Below, piece by piece: positions 1-8,514 of a DNA stretch of 64,000 nt; positions within the stretch are counted from its first letter, which is position 1, and every line of letters begins with the position of its first letter. The notes under the pieces were generated by a model. That model was given only the letters and a program-made list of their open reading frames with translations. It had not been told where the DNA came from and did no database searches. This DNA is from Neobacillus sp. CF12. GTDB taxonomy: Bacteria; Bacillota; Bacilli; Bacillales; Cytobacillaceae. The DNA lies in assembly GCF_030348765.1 (NCBI RefSeq), contig NZ_JAUCEU010000007.1, positions 4,809,501 to 4,873,500 on the forward strand, in the 5' to 3' direction. Position numbers and translations under genes: made by a program.

Positions 1-1
1 T

Positions 2-958
2 ATCTTTATATTGCTTCTCTTAATGGCAGCAAGTATTGTCTACGGGTATACAGATACCACATGGAAAATGGCTATAGATGCTTTAACGAATTTCGATGGA
101 TCTAATGAACATATTGTTATACAATCTGTTAGAATCCCACGTGCGTTTATTGCTGCAGCAGTGGGTGCAAGCTTAGCGATTTCAGGTGTCTTAATGCAGA
201 CTGTAACGAAAAATCCTCTTGCCTCCCCTGATATTTTTGGGGTAAACGCCGGGGCAGGAGTCGCCGTCGTCATTGCCGTTACGGTCTTTAGTGTGGGAAG
301 CCTTCAACTATTTACCTGGTTATCCTTTGCTGGTGCAGCTGTGGCTGCAATAAGTGTCTATGCAATTGGGTCAGTCGGAAGAGAAGGGTTGACCCCGATG
401 AAACTGACTCTAGCGGGTGCTGCAATGACAGCATTATTCGCCTCGTTTACACAAGGGATACTGGTCTTAAATGAAGCAGCCTTGGAGCAAGTATTATTTT
501 GGCTTGCGGGATCAGTGGCAGGAAGAAGCCTTGATAATTTAATAGCTGTACTTCCTTATTTAATTGGAGGCTGGATCATTTCTTTGATCATAGCAACAAA
601 AATGAATGTCCTATCTATGGGGGAGGATGTAGCCAAAGGTCTTGGATTGAATACAGCGCTATTAAAAATTACGATTGGAATAGTAGTAATCCTCCTTTCA
701 GGCGGGGCAGTTGCTGTTGCAGGACCAATTGGATTTATTGGTATTGTCGTTCCACATCTTACCCGTTCGATTGTAGGAATTGACCATCGCTGGGTCATTC
801 CTTTTTCCGGACTTCTTGGTGGAGTGCTTTTACTGGCTGCAGATATCGCCTCCAGATATATTTTAATGCCTCAGGAAGTCCCAGTCGGCGTTATGACGGC
901 GATTATTGGAACCCCATTTTTCATTTATATTGCTAGAAAGGGGTTCAATGGGCGATGA
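2..958 (+). CDS. FecCD-family ferric-siderophore ABC permease, 5' partial
   Basis: Membrane subunit of a binding-protein-dependent importer for ferric siderophores. The frame is open to the window edge (codons for I-F-I precede the first possible start, a TTG at 11), so roughly 20 N-terminal residues are outside; the family is usually 330-340 residues. Many hydrophobic segments are visible, with the family signatures NPLASPDIFGVNAGAG near residue 60, the ATPase-coupling stretch around DVAKGLGLN and GPIGFIGIVVPHLTR. Its TGA overlaps the ATG of the next permease, so the two are translationally coupled and probably form a heterodimer. The substrate cannot be read from the permease. Confidence 0.93.
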   Translation: MFILLLLMAASIVYGYTDTTWKMAIDALTNFDGSNEHIVIQSVRIPRAFIAAAVGASLAISGVLMQTVTKNPLASPDIFGVNAGAGVAVVIAVTVFSVGSLQLFTWLSFAGAAVAAISVYAIGSVGREGLTPMKLTLAGAAMTALFASFTQGILVLNEAALEQVLFWLAGSVAGRSLDNLIAVLPYLIGGWIISLIIATKMNVLSMGEDVAKGLGLNTALLKITIGIVVILLSGGAVAVAGPIGFIGIVVPHLTRSIVGIDHRWVIPFSGLLGGVLLLAADIASRYILMPQEVPVGVMTAIIGTPFFIYIARKGFNGR

Positions 959-2010
959 GTAAATACAAAATTTTTAGAATCAAACAAGGGAAGATCTCTT
1001 ATTTAATTGATAAAAAAGCATTATTTGTGTTTATCGGATTGTTACTTGGAACCGCTGCTGTTTTTGTTATTAGTACAGGGTTGGGAGAAATGAAGATAAG
1101 CCCTTTAAATGTATTGAAGGTATTTTTCGGCGGAGGGTCTGAAATGGAGGCCCTTGTCATTCAATCCTTCCGATTACCCAGAATCATTGTTGCTTTAATG
1201 GCTGGAATCGGACTGGCAGTTGCAGGGGGGATTTTGCAAGGAATGATACGAAACCCGCTGGCTTCGCCTGATATCTTAGGGATTACTGGAGGGGCATCGG
1301 TAGCGGTTGTAGGTTTTTTGGCAATTTTTAGTGATAAAAATCATGTATTAACGGTAAGTATTCACTGGCTGCCCTTAGCCGCCTTTATCGGTGCAGCAGT
1401 TGTGGCATTCCTCGTTTATATTTTGGCATGGAAAAATGGGGTTTCTCCCATTAGACTAATTTTAATCGGAATAGGTTTGATGAGCTTAACAAAAGCTTTG
1501 ACAACTTTTATGATGGTTTTAGGTCCTATTTATCAAGCAAGCCAGGCAAACATATGGATTACGGGTACCGTCTATGGATCCACTTGGAAAAATGTAGGTG
1601 CTCTGGTTCCATGGATAATCATATTGATTACTATTGCATTCATCTATGCCAGGAATGTAAACATTCAGGAACTTGGTGATGAAGTAGCAACAGGCCTTGG
1701 TGGACGGGTGCAAAGACAACGCTTGGTATTGATGCTTTTGAGTACGGGTTTAGTTGGCGGCTCAGTAGCTTTCGCAGGAGGGATTGGTTTTGTAGGCTTA
1801 ATGGCGCCGCATATGGCCAGGAGATTAGTGGGTTCTGCATTTGGAGCATTGCTCCCTGTATCAGCACTCCTCGGAGGTATTTTAGTAATGCTTGCGGATT
1901 TAGTCGGGCGAACATTATTTTCACCATTAGAAATTCCAGCGGGTGTCTTTACAGCAAGTATAGGGGCACCTTACTTTATCTATTTATTATTTAAAACGAG
2001 AAACACTTAG
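955..2010 (+). CDS. FecCD-family ferric-siderophore ABC permease
   Basis: Second membrane subunit of the same importer, 351 residues and complete. It has an N-terminal cytoplasmic stretch of about 20 residues, multiple transmembrane segments, NPLASPDILGITGGAS, the coupling helix DEVATGLGG and GGIGFVGLMAPHMARR, all typical of FecD/FhuG-type permeases. It starts on an ATG overlapping the previous stop. No ATPase gene follows directly: a terminator closes the unit, and the ATPase gene downstream has its own Fur-type promoter. In B. subtilis the YusV ATPase serves several permease pairs; a similar sharing is my inference here. Confidence 0.93.
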   Translation: MSKYKIFRIKQGKISYLIDKKALFVFIGLLLGTAAVFVISTGLGEMKISPLNVLKVFFGGGSEMEALVIQSFRLPRIIVALMAGIGLAVAGGILQGMIRNPLASPDILGITGGASVAVVGFLAIFSDKNHVLTVSIHWLPLAAFIGAAVVAFLVYILAWKNGVSPIRLILIGIGLMSLTKALTTFMMVLGPIYQASQANIWITGTVYGSTWKNVGALVPWIIILITIAFIYARNVNIQELGDEVATGLGGRVQRQRLVLMLLSTGLVGGSVAFAGGIGFVGLMAPHMARRLVGSAFGALLPVSALLGGILVMLADLVGRTLFSPLEIPAGVFTASIGAPYFIYLLFKTRNT

Positions 2011-2021
2011 TTTTCACAAAC

Positions 2022-2058
2022 AAGAAGCCATTTCATTGAAATGGTTTCTCTTTTTTTT
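2022..2058 (+). terminator. Rho-independent terminator after the permease pair
   Basis: AGAAGCCATTTCA pairs with TGAAATGGTTTCT and is followed by a run of eight T, 12 bp after the permease stop. Confidence 0.85.
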
Positions 2059-2098
2059 ACGCAGTTATATTTATTAAAAACACACTAGTGATTACGAA

Positions 2099-2147
2099 TG
2101 AAAATGATTTTCATACTCATTGACAATCATTATCAATTAATTATAAA
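2099..2147 (+). promoter_or_regulatory. Fur-controlled promoter of the siderophore ATPase operon
   Basis: Two Fur-type inverted repeats lie side by side: TGAAAATGATTTTCA at 2099-2113 and TGACAATCATTATCA at 2121-2135. The second matches the Bacillus 7-1-7 box (TGATAATnATTATCA) at all but one base and overlaps a -35 (TTGACA, 2120-2125) that is 16 bp from a -10 (TATAAA, 2142-2147). This is the layout expected for iron-dependent repression. Confidence 0.88.
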
Positions 2148-2272
2148 CTTAGAACTGTAGAGAATATTAATACTATATAAGGCGTAAATACAACCCACTA
2201 AAGGGTCAAAATCATATACTGTAAACAAGCCTAATAAACATAAACTTGATTGATTTCAAAAGGAGCTGGCAG

Positions 2273-3094
2273 ATGATGAATGCGGTTGAAACGAAAAATT
2301 TATCACTTTCATACGGGGATACACTCATCATTGATGAATTAAATTTAAAAATTCCTAAAGGTGAAATTTCCGTTTTTATTGGAGCTAATGGCTGCGGAAA
2401 ATCAACTCTTCTTCGTTCAATCGCCCGTCTTCTTAAGCCAAAATCCGGTGCGGTTATTTTGGAGGGCGAAGCCATTGCTAAGCTTTCGACGAAAGAAGTC
2501 GCAAAAAAAATGGCGATACTTCCTCAATCACCGTCCGCTCCTGAAGGACTGACTGTACTGCAGCTTGTAAAACAGGGACGTTATCCACATCAATCCTGGT
2601 TAAAACAATGGTCAGAAGAAGATGAGAGAAAGGTTCATGACGCCCTAAAAGCAACCCGGTTAGAGGATTTAAAAGAACGGACAGTTGATTCCCTTTCTGG
2701 AGGTCAAAGGCAGCGCGCCTGGATTGCCATGACCTTGGCACAGGATACGGATGTCATTCTTTTAGATGAGCCGACGACTTATTTAGATATGACACATCAG
2801 ATTGAAATCCTCGACCTTCTTTTTGAACTGAATGAAAAGAAAAAAAGAACAGTTGTCATGGTTCTTCATGATTTAAATCTTGCGTGCCGCTATGCCCATA
2901 ATATTGTTGCCCTAAAGGATCAAAAGGTTTATGCGCAAGGGCAGCCTGAGTACGTAATCAACTGCAGCCTGGTCAAAAATGTTTTTGGTATGGATTGTGA
3001 GGTTACTATGGATCCTTTATTCGGAACACCTCTTTGTATTCCTTATGGAAAAGGAAGATGTATACTCCAAAAGGCGGCCGTGTCCAATGGGTAA
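2273..3094 (+). CDS. fhuC: ferric-siderophore ABC transporter ATPase
   Basis: Cytoplasmic ATP-binding subunit of FhuC/FecE/YusV type, 273 residues. Visible are Walker A GANGCGKST near residue 38, the signature LSGGQRQRAW, Walker B VILLDEPTTYLD and the switch histidine in VLHDLNLA. The ATG at 2273 is chosen because AAAGGAGC ends 8 bp before it; an in-frame ATG further upstream lacks a ribosome site. The gene sits behind two Fur boxes and overlaps the next gene by 8 bp. Its likely partners are the two permeases upstream. An orthologue of YusV, the shared ATPase of B. subtilis, is the best guess given YusU two genes on. Confidence 0.9.
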   Translation: MMNAVETKNLSLSYGDTLIIDELNLKIPKGEISVFIGANGCGKSTLLRSIARLLKPKSGAVILEGEAIAKLSTKEVAKKMAILPQSPSAPEGLTVLQLVKQGRYPHQSWLKQWSEEDERKVHDALKATRLEDLKERTVDSLSGGQRQRAWIAMTLAQDTDVILLDEPTTYLDMTHQIEILDLLFELNEKKKRTVVMVLHDLNLACRYAHNIVALKDQKVYAQGQPEYVINCSLVKNVFGMDCEVTMDPLFGTPLCIPYGKGRCILQKAAVSNG

Positions 3095-3866
3095 TACACT
3101 TAAAGAAAATGACCTAAGCGCCTTACATAAATACAGGCTTAGGTCAGATATAGGCAAATCATTTAATGTGGCAAATTTACTAGATAAAAGATTTGTAACA
3201 GATTTCATGAAAAATTTAGCTTTTTCCATAGCTGCTCCTTCAGAAAGAACAGCTGCTTCCATATTTATAAAAAGATATGCATTTATTGCAGTCATTTCCC
3301 TTTTTGCAATGAGCACAAGCAATAAGAAAATGAATCTATCATTGAAAAATATTGAGATGGAAGAGCCGGAACGCGGGAAAGACTGGCTGCCGATGATTTC
3401 ATTAAAGGATTCATCCATTGAGGAATGGAATGGGAAGGACCGGAATGAATGGAGAAAAGGTATTTGCCGCGATCTTTTTGCAAACAACCTTTACCCTTTA
3501 ATTGAATACTTTGAAAAAACGTTTAAGGTTTCAAAACTAATTCTGTGGGAAAATATCGCTGTCTATTTGTTCTGGCTTTATGAGGCGGAGTTAAAGGATA
3601 GTGAGAATCCAAATGTACAAGATGATTTTCATTTCTTAATCATGGAAGCAGAGGGTAATCTGTTCGGCAGATACAATCTAAATCCGATACAAAAGTACTA
3701 TTCCGAGAAAAATTCCATTGATGAAGTAAGGATAAGAAAAACCTGTTGTTTTACCTATCAGCTTGGATCAAAACGCTGTAAAACATGTCCTTGTACGCAT
3801 ATTACAAAGGATGGAGTGTGTTATGATGGAGAAAGTTTTTGCGGAGCAGTTCGAAGCATTAATTGA
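3087..3866 (+). CDS. FhuF-like ferric-siderophore reductase / IucA-IucC C-terminal-domain protein
   Basis: A 259-residue protein whose C-terminus carries a cysteine cluster (TCC, nine residues, CKTC, then PC) near residue 220. This resembles the [2Fe-2S] motif of FhuF-type ferric reductases (CC-x10-CxxC), with one residue fewer in the spacer. Such proteins release iron from internalised hydroxamate siderophores. The start is ATG 3087, preceded by AAGGCGG and overlapping the ATPase stop; the longer upstream frame is only a shadow of the ATPase gene. It is co-transcribed under Fur with the ATPase. The family is confident; the reductase role is inferred from the cysteines and the operon. Confidence 0.75.
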   Translation: MGNTLKENDLSALHKYRLRSDIGKSFNVANLLDKRFVTDFMKNLAFSIAAPSERTAASIFIKRYAFIAVISLFAMSTSNKKMNLSLKNIEMEEPERGKDWLPMISLKDSSIEEWNGKDRNEWRKGICRDLFANNLYPLIEYFEKTFKVSKLILWENIAVYLFWLYEAELKDSENPNVQDDFHFLIMEAEGNLFGRYNLNPIQKYYSEKNSIDEVRIRKTCCFTYQLGSKRCKTCPCTHITKDGVCYDGESFCGAVRSIN

Positions 3867-4071
3867 GAAATATAGTGACCTGCTTGTCGGTGAATCAAGT
3901 GAGGAAACGAAGGAAAAGGTTAAGACCTGGGCTCTATATTCCCATATAGCAAAGTCAATGCCTGCTTTGGCAAAGCATTGGAACGAACTTTATCCAGAAG
4001 CGAAGCAGGAAATGAAAGAAATAATCAATGAAATTAAATTACTTAATGAAAAGCATAGACAATTAAAGTAA
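3823..4071 (+). CDS. yusU: YusU-like small protein (DUF2573 family)
   Basis: An 82-residue soluble, charged helical protein beginning MMEKVFAEQFEALIEKY. It resembles Bacillus YusU (WALYSHIAKSMPALAKHWNELYP segment in its middle). No biochemical function is known to me. The start is one of the tandem ATGs at 3823/3826 after GGATGGAG; the gene overlaps the previous one by 44 bp. It belongs to the Fur-controlled iron operon, and YusU neighbours YusV in B. subtilis, which supports the naming of both. Confidence 0.65.
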   Translation: MMEKVFAEQFEALIEKYSDLLVGESSEETKEKVKTWALYSHIAKSMPALAKHWNELYPEAKQEMKEIINEIKLLNEKHRQLK

Positions 4072-4103
4072 TATACAAAAAAATGAATATTTATTAATGA
4101 TAT

Positions 4104-4133
4104 GGCCGCCTTTTTTCATGAGGTGGCCTTTTA
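4104..4133 (+). terminator. Terminator of the iron operon
   Basis: GGCCGCC pairs with GGTGGCC (one G-T) across a loop, followed by a short T-rich stretch, 33 bp after the yusU stop. Confidence 0.55.
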
Positions 4134-4202
4134 CTTGTGCTGATTTAGAAAACGCTTTCTTTTTTATATGCATAAAATATTCGAAAAATTTAATAAAAAA
4201 TG

Positions 4203-4256
4203 TTGTCAAAATTTATTTTTCATCCTATAATAAATCCAATGTTAGGAAACGTAACA
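4203..4256 (+). promoter_or_regulatory. Sigma-A promoter with TnrA/GlnR operator, upstream of glutamine synthetase
   Basis: TTGTCA (4203-4208), 17 bp, TATAAT (4226-4231) is a near-consensus promoter. TGTTAGGAAACGTAACA (4240-4256) fits the TnrA/GlnR consensus TGTnA-N7-TnACA exactly. The box lies across the predicted transcription start, a position that usually means repression rather than activation, so control by nitrogen status through GlnR or repressing TnrA is likely. Confidence 0.85.
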
Positions 4257-4278
4257 TGAAAATGGGAGGAGAAATAAC

Positions 4279-5643
4279 ATGACTGAAGCTATTCTTTCAA
4301 ATGTTAAAGATCAATCTGAAATGGTTCAACAAATCAAAGAAGTAATAAATAAAAAAAGTGTCGAACTTCTGCACTTACAATTTGTAGATATTGAAGGAAT
4401 CTTAAAACACATAACGGTAACGAGTGCACAATTGGAAGATGTGGTTGAAGGGAAAATCATGTTTGATGGATCCTCTATTAAAGGATTTTCACCAATCAAT
4501 AAATCGGATTTATATTTACAACCTGATTTAGGTACCTTTGCTGTTTTACCTTGGACGGTTGAAGAAGGATATTCTGAAGCGCGTTTTCTATGCTCTGTTA
4601 AAAATCCGGATGGAACATGGTATGAAGGCGACACAAGAAATGTCTTAAAGAAAACAGTGGAACGTGCAGCAGATAAAGGATTTACCATTTCGGTAGGACC
4701 AGAGCTTGAGTTTTTCTTGTTTAAAACAGATGAAAACGGATATCCGACACAGGAATTAAGTGACAAAGCTGGATATTTCGAACCCTCACCTAAGGATCTT
4801 GGCGAGAGAGTTCGTTTAGAAATCTACCGAGCGTTAAAAGCAATGGGCTTTACCATCGAAGCATCACACCATGAAGTAGCCGAGGGGCAGCATGAGATTA
4901 ATTTTAAATATGCTGATGCCTTAGGTGCAGCTGATCTTTCGACTACATATAAATGGGTTGTCAAAACTGTAGCAAAGAAATATGGTCTTCATGCAACGTT
5001 TATGCCTAAACCTGTTTTTGGTATTAACGGTTCAGGAATGCATGTGAACATGTCATTCTTTGAAGGAAGTGAAAATGCCTTTTTTGATCCGACGGATGAT
5101 TTACAACTTTCAAATAAAGCGTATCAATTTATTGCAGGTTTAATTGAAAACGTAAAGAGTTTTACAGCACTGACGAATCCGCTTGTAAACTCGTATAAAC
5201 GTTTAGTACCTGGATATGAGGCACCTTGCTATATCGCTTGGAGCGCATCAAACCGTTCTGCATTAATTCGAATTCCAGCAAAAAAGGGTATGGCCACTCG
5301 TGTTGAGTTAAGATGTCCGGACCCATCAGCCAATCCATACTTAACTTTTGCGGTTATTGCATCTGCAGGTTTAGATGGTATTGAGCAAGGATTAGCCGTG
5401 CCGTTTCCAATTAATGAAGATATTTTCCATATGACAGAAGAGCGCCGTGGTGAACTTGGAATTGAAAGTCTTCCTGGAAGTTTAGAGGCTGCATTACAGG
5501 AATTAGAGGATGGGGAGATTGGACGTAAAACATTGGGTGACCATGTTTATGATGAGTTTGTTTCCTTGAAAAAGGCTGAATGGGATAGTTATCGTACTGC
5601 AGTTCATTCATGGGAAATTGAAAATTATCAAGCTAAGTTTTAG
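4279..5643 (+). CDS. glnA: type I glutamine synthetase, stand-alone paralogue
   Basis: ATP-dependent synthesis of glutamine from glutamate and ammonia; a 454-residue dodecamer-type GSI. Seen are MFDGSSIKGF, the metal-site segment VGPELEFFLF, HHEVAEGQHEI, NGSGMHVNMS, the flap loop VPGYEAP and NRSALIRIP. The gene is not preceded by glnR, so it is not the classical glnRA locus. The N-terminus is about 10 residues longer than B. subtilis GlnA. The position equal to Arg62 of B. subtilis GlnA, used for glutamine feedback inhibition and GlnR signalling, is proline here (GFSPINKSD, residue 72), while the flap glutamate is kept. It may therefore be an assimilatory or feedback-insensitive second enzyme. 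GGGAGG precedes the ATG. Confidence 0.95.
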   Translation: MTEAILSNVKDQSEMVQQIKEVINKKSVELLHLQFVDIEGILKHITVTSAQLEDVVEGKIMFDGSSIKGFSPINKSDLYLQPDLGTFAVLPWTVEEGYSEARFLCSVKNPDGTWYEGDTRNVLKKTVERAADKGFTISVGPELEFFLFKTDENGYPTQELSDKAGYFEPSPKDLGERVRLEIYRALKAMGFTIEASHHEVAEGQHEINFKYADALGAADLSTTYKWVVKTVAKKYGLHATFMPKPVFGINGSGMHVNMSFFEGSENAFFDPTDDLQLSNKAYQFIAGLIENVKSFTALTNPLVNSYKRLVPGYEAPCYIAWSASNRSALIRIPAKKGMATRVELRCPDPSANPYLTFAVIASAGLDGIEQGLAVPFPINEDIFHMTEERRGELGIESLPGSLEAALQELEDGEIGRKTLGDHVYDEFVSLKKAEWDSYRTAVHSWEIENYQAKF

Positions 5644-5650
5644 TAGCAAA

Positions 5651-5687
5651 AGAAGCAGGCTGAATTATTCCAGCCTGCTTCTTTTTC
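5651..5687. terminator. Bidirectional terminator between glnA and yuzL
   Basis: AGAAGCAGGCTG and CAGCCTGCTTCT form a perfect 12-bp stem with T-rich tails, serving glnA on the plus strand and probably yuzL on the minus strand. Confidence 0.85.
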
Positions 5688-5702
5688 CAACTCTTCATGC
5701 AT

Positions 5703-5834
5703 TTATCTTTTATACTGATTGTTTTGGCTGTTTACTTTGTTTTTGTCCGCTTGTTCTCCGCCAGGACCGGCGTTTCCTTGAACGCTAGCGGCGCTTACGC
5801 CTCTTTTAGATGGGTCTTTCTTCATTTTACCCAT
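5703..5834 (-). CDS. yuzL: YuzL-like small protein
   Basis: A 43-residue, highly polar protein starting MGKMKKDPSKRGVSAASVQG and ending NNQYKR. The composition (Lys, Ser, Gly, Gln, Asn; no hydrophobic core) is like small spore or stress proteins. GAGGTGATGATGT precedes the ATG. In B. subtilis yuzL lies beside fadN, as here, which is the main reason for the name. Function unknown; it reads divergently from the fad operon. Confidence 0.72.
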   Translation of the reverse strand: MGKMKKDPSKRGVSAASVQGNAGPGGEQADKNKVNSQNNQYKR

Positions 5835-6015
5835 ACATCATCACCTCAATAATAGGATGCCCAATTCAAATTTTTTATGTAAATGTAGTGGGTAATACCA
5901 CTTTACAAAAAAAATAATAAATTTTCCACGTTTACTTGTTGCGCAAATTTTTGAAATATTCTATAGTTATAATTAGCAGAACTCATTCATTTGTGAATTT
6001 TTTTTGACAAAAAAA

Positions 6016-6033
6016 TGAATGAGTATTCATTCA
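6016..6033. promoter_or_regulatory. FadR operator of the fadNAE operon
   Basis: TGAATGAGTATTCATTCA is a near-perfect 18-bp palindrome matching the Bacillus FadR (YsiA) box TGAATGAnTAnTCATTCA. It lies 21 bp before the fadN start and just after a TTGACA (6004-6009). Long-chain acyl-CoA would release FadR and induce the operon. Confidence 0.9.
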
Positions 6034-6054
6034 AATCCTATGAAGGGGGAGAAA

Positions 6055-8442
6055 ATGTTGAACCAACTTATTAAAAAAGCAGCTGTTTTAGGCTCAGGAG
6101 TTATGGGATCGGGAATCGCTGCTCACCTAGCAAACATCGGTATACCGACATTATTATTAGATATTATTCCTCGGGAGTTAACAGAAGAGGAAAAGGCAAA
6201 AGGACTAACATTAGAAGATAAGCAGGTTCGTAATCGAATAAGCAGCCAATCAATTCAGAAATTATTAAAACAAAAACCTGCTCCATTAGCGGTAAAGAAG
6301 AACCTTGCACTTATTGAAGCAGGTAACTTAGAAGATGACCTCGTTAAATTAAAAGATGTTGACTGGATAATCGAAGTTGTCGTTGAAAATCTCAATGTAA
6401 AAAAGCAGGTCTTTGAAAAGGTGGATCACTATCGTAAACCCGGCAGCATCATCAGCTCTAATACATCAGGAATTTCAGTTGAAGCGATGGCAGAAGGAAG
6501 GTCAGATGATTTTAAAAAGCATTTCCTTGGCACACACTTCTTTAACCCGCCAAGATACTTAAAATTACTTGAAGTTATTCCTACTCAATATACTAGCCAG
6601 GAAGTCATTTCATTCATGAAAACATTTGGTGAGGATGTATTAGGTAAGGGTGTTGTTCTTGCAAAAGATACACCGAATTTCATTGCCAACCGGATTGGAA
6701 CTTACGGTCTCCTCGTTACTGTACAAGAAATGCTAAAGGGCGGATATAGTGTAGGGGAAGTTGATTCCGTCACAGGTCCTCTTGTTGGCCGACCATCAAG
6801 TGCTACTTTCCGTACGTTGGATGTTGTTGGGTTAGATACCTTTGCACATGTAGCAGGAAATGTTTACGAAAAAGTCACAGGTAAAGAAAAGGAAGTTTTT
6901 GAAGTTCCTTCATTTATGAAAACGATGCTTGAAAAAGGTTGGTTAGGAAGCAAATCAGGGCAAGGCTTCTTCCTGAAGAAAGGGAAAGAAATCCTTGAAC
7001 TTGACCCTGCTACATTAGAATATGTACCTCGTAAAAAGCTGAAAACTGCTGCCACTGAAATGAGTAAACAAGAAAAAGGCACGGCAAATAAATTGAAAGC
7101 GCTTGTATACGCACAAGATCGTGCTGGTGAACTTTTATGGAATATCTTTAGTCCTGTTCTAGTATACTCTGCACAACTTCTAGGCGAAATTGCTGACACG
7201 GTGGTCGATATTGACCGTGCCATGAAGTGGGGCTTCGGCTGGGAGATGGGTCCGTTTGAAACATGGGATGCCATTGGATTGGAGAAATCAGTCGAAAAGA
7301 TGAAGAATGATGGCTTAGAAATTCCATTATGGCTAACAGAAATGCTTTCGAAGGGGCATACATCTTTCTATTTAGAAGAAAATGGTGAAACGTTCTTTTA
7401 TAAAAATGGTGAATACCGCTTAGTGGAAAGTAATCCAAAAGCGATTGATTTGAAAGTATTAAAGAAACAAAAAGGTGTCATTAAAAAGAATGGTGGTGCC
7501 AGCTTACTTGATTTAGGTGATGGAGTAGCACTTCTAGAATTCCATTCTCCGAATAATGCGATTGGCCTTGATATTATCCAAATGATTAACTTTGCAATAG
7601 ATGAAGTTGAGAACAATTACAAAGGGCTTGTAATCGGTAACCAGGGTAAGAACTTCTGTGTCGGTGCGAACTTAGCGATGATGCTAATGGAAGCACAAGA
7701 TGATAATATCTTTGAACTTGAAATGGTCATTCGTCAATTCCAAAATGCAATGATGAAAGTGAAATATAGTGTTAAACCAGTCGTTGCAGCACCATTTGCG
7801 ATGACACTTGGCGGTGGAGCAGAAGTATGTTTACCTGCTGCTCACATCCAAGCATCAGCAGAAACTTATATGGGGCTTGTTGAAGTTGGTGTCGGTTTAC
7901 TTCCAGGCGGCGGCGGTAATAAGGAGTTATATATTAAGCATTTAGAAGGTCTGCCGAATGGCGTTCAAGTTGACCTGCAAAACATTGCGAATAAAGTGTT
8001 TGAAACAATTGCGACAGCAAAAGTATCGACTTCTGGTGCAGAAGCGCGTGAGAATAATTTCTTAGGCTTAGCAGATGGCATCAGTGTTAACGGAGATCAC
8101 CTGTTATACGATGCAAAACAAGCTGTACTCGCCTTGCATGAAAAGGGATATGTACAAAAGGCACGCAGAAAAGTACCGGTAGTGGGTGAGACAGGATACG
8201 CAACACTCTTACTGGGAGCACAATCGATGTTCTTATCAGGATATATTTCAGAGCATGATTTAAAAATAGCCAAAAAAGTGGCTTATGTAATTGCTGGTGG
8301 AAAGGTTCCATATGGCACGGAAGTAGATGAGCAATATTTATTGGATTTAGAAAGAGAAGCATTCATAAGTTTAATTAGAGAAGGAAAAACACAACAGCGT
8401 ATGCAGCACATGTTGGTAAAAGGAAAACCATTACGTAATTAA
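6055..8442 (+). CDS. fadN: 3-hydroxyacyl-CoA dehydrogenase / enoyl-CoA hydratase
   Basis: Bifunctional beta-oxidation enzyme, 795 residues, hydrating enoyl-CoA and oxidising the 3-hydroxyacyl-CoA. The N-terminal Rossmann domain shows VLGSGVMGSGIAAHLAN near residue 10; the dehydrogenase domain has SNTSGISVEAMA, GTHFFNPPRYLKLLEVIP and KDTPNFIANRIG. The C-terminal crotonase domain carries GKNFCVGANLAMM and a GGGAEVCLPA stretch. AAGGGGGAG precedes ATG 6055; a longer in-frame start at 6019 lies within the FadR operator and is rejected. First gene of fadN-fadA-fadE, in the same order as B. subtilis yusL-yusK-yusJ. Confidence 0.96.
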   Translation: MLNQLIKKAAVLGSGVMGSGIAAHLANIGIPTLLLDIIPRELTEEEKAKGLTLEDKQVRNRISSQSIQKLLKQKPAPLAVKKNLALIEAGNLEDDLVKLKDVDWIIEVVVENLNVKKQVFEKVDHYRKPGSIISSNTSGISVEAMAEGRSDDFKKHFLGTHFFNPPRYLKLLEVIPTQYTSQEVISFMKTFGEDVLGKGVVLAKDTPNFIANRIGTYGLLVTVQEMLKGGYSVGEVDSVTGPLVGRPSSATFRTLDVVGLDTFAHVAGNVYEKVTGKEKEVFEVPSFMKTMLEKGWLGSKSGQGFFLKKGKEILELDPATLEYVPRKKLKTAATEMSKQEKGTANKLKALVYAQDRAGELLWNIFSPVLVYSAQLLGEIADTVVDIDRAMKWGFGWEMGPFETWDAIGLEKSVEKMKNDGLEIPLWLTEMLSKGHTSFYLEENGETFFYKNGEYRLVESNPKAIDLKVLKKQKGVIKKNGGASLLDLGDGVALLEFHSPNNAIGLDIIQMINFAIDEVENNYKGLVIGNQGKNFCVGANLAMMLMEAQDDNIFELEMVIRQFQNAMMKVKYSVKPVVAAPFAMTLGGGAEVCLPAAHIQASAETYMGLVEVGVGLLPGGGGNKELYIKHLEGLPNGVQVDLQNIANKVFETIATAKVSTSGAEARENNFLGLADGISVNGDHLLYDAKQAVLALHEKGYVQKARRKVPVVGETGYATLLLGAQSMFLSGYISEHDLKIAKKVAYVIAGGKVPYGTEVDEQYLLDLEREAFISLIREGKTQQRMQHMLVKGKPLRN

Positions 8443-8514
8443 ATAAGCGGAGGCGCCAAGGCGCAATAGCTAGAAAAATAGATTGCTACTATTAGAGGAA
8501 AGAGAGGGAACGAA

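Noticed and set aside
2979..3086. Longer N-terminus for the FhuF-like gene
   Set aside because: The extra 36 codons lie inside the ATPase gene in another frame and lack family similarity; ATG 3087 has a ribosome site.
4097..4282. A 61-codon frame between yusU and glnA
   Set aside because: It covers the terminator, the promoter and the TnrA/GlnR box; no ribosome site.
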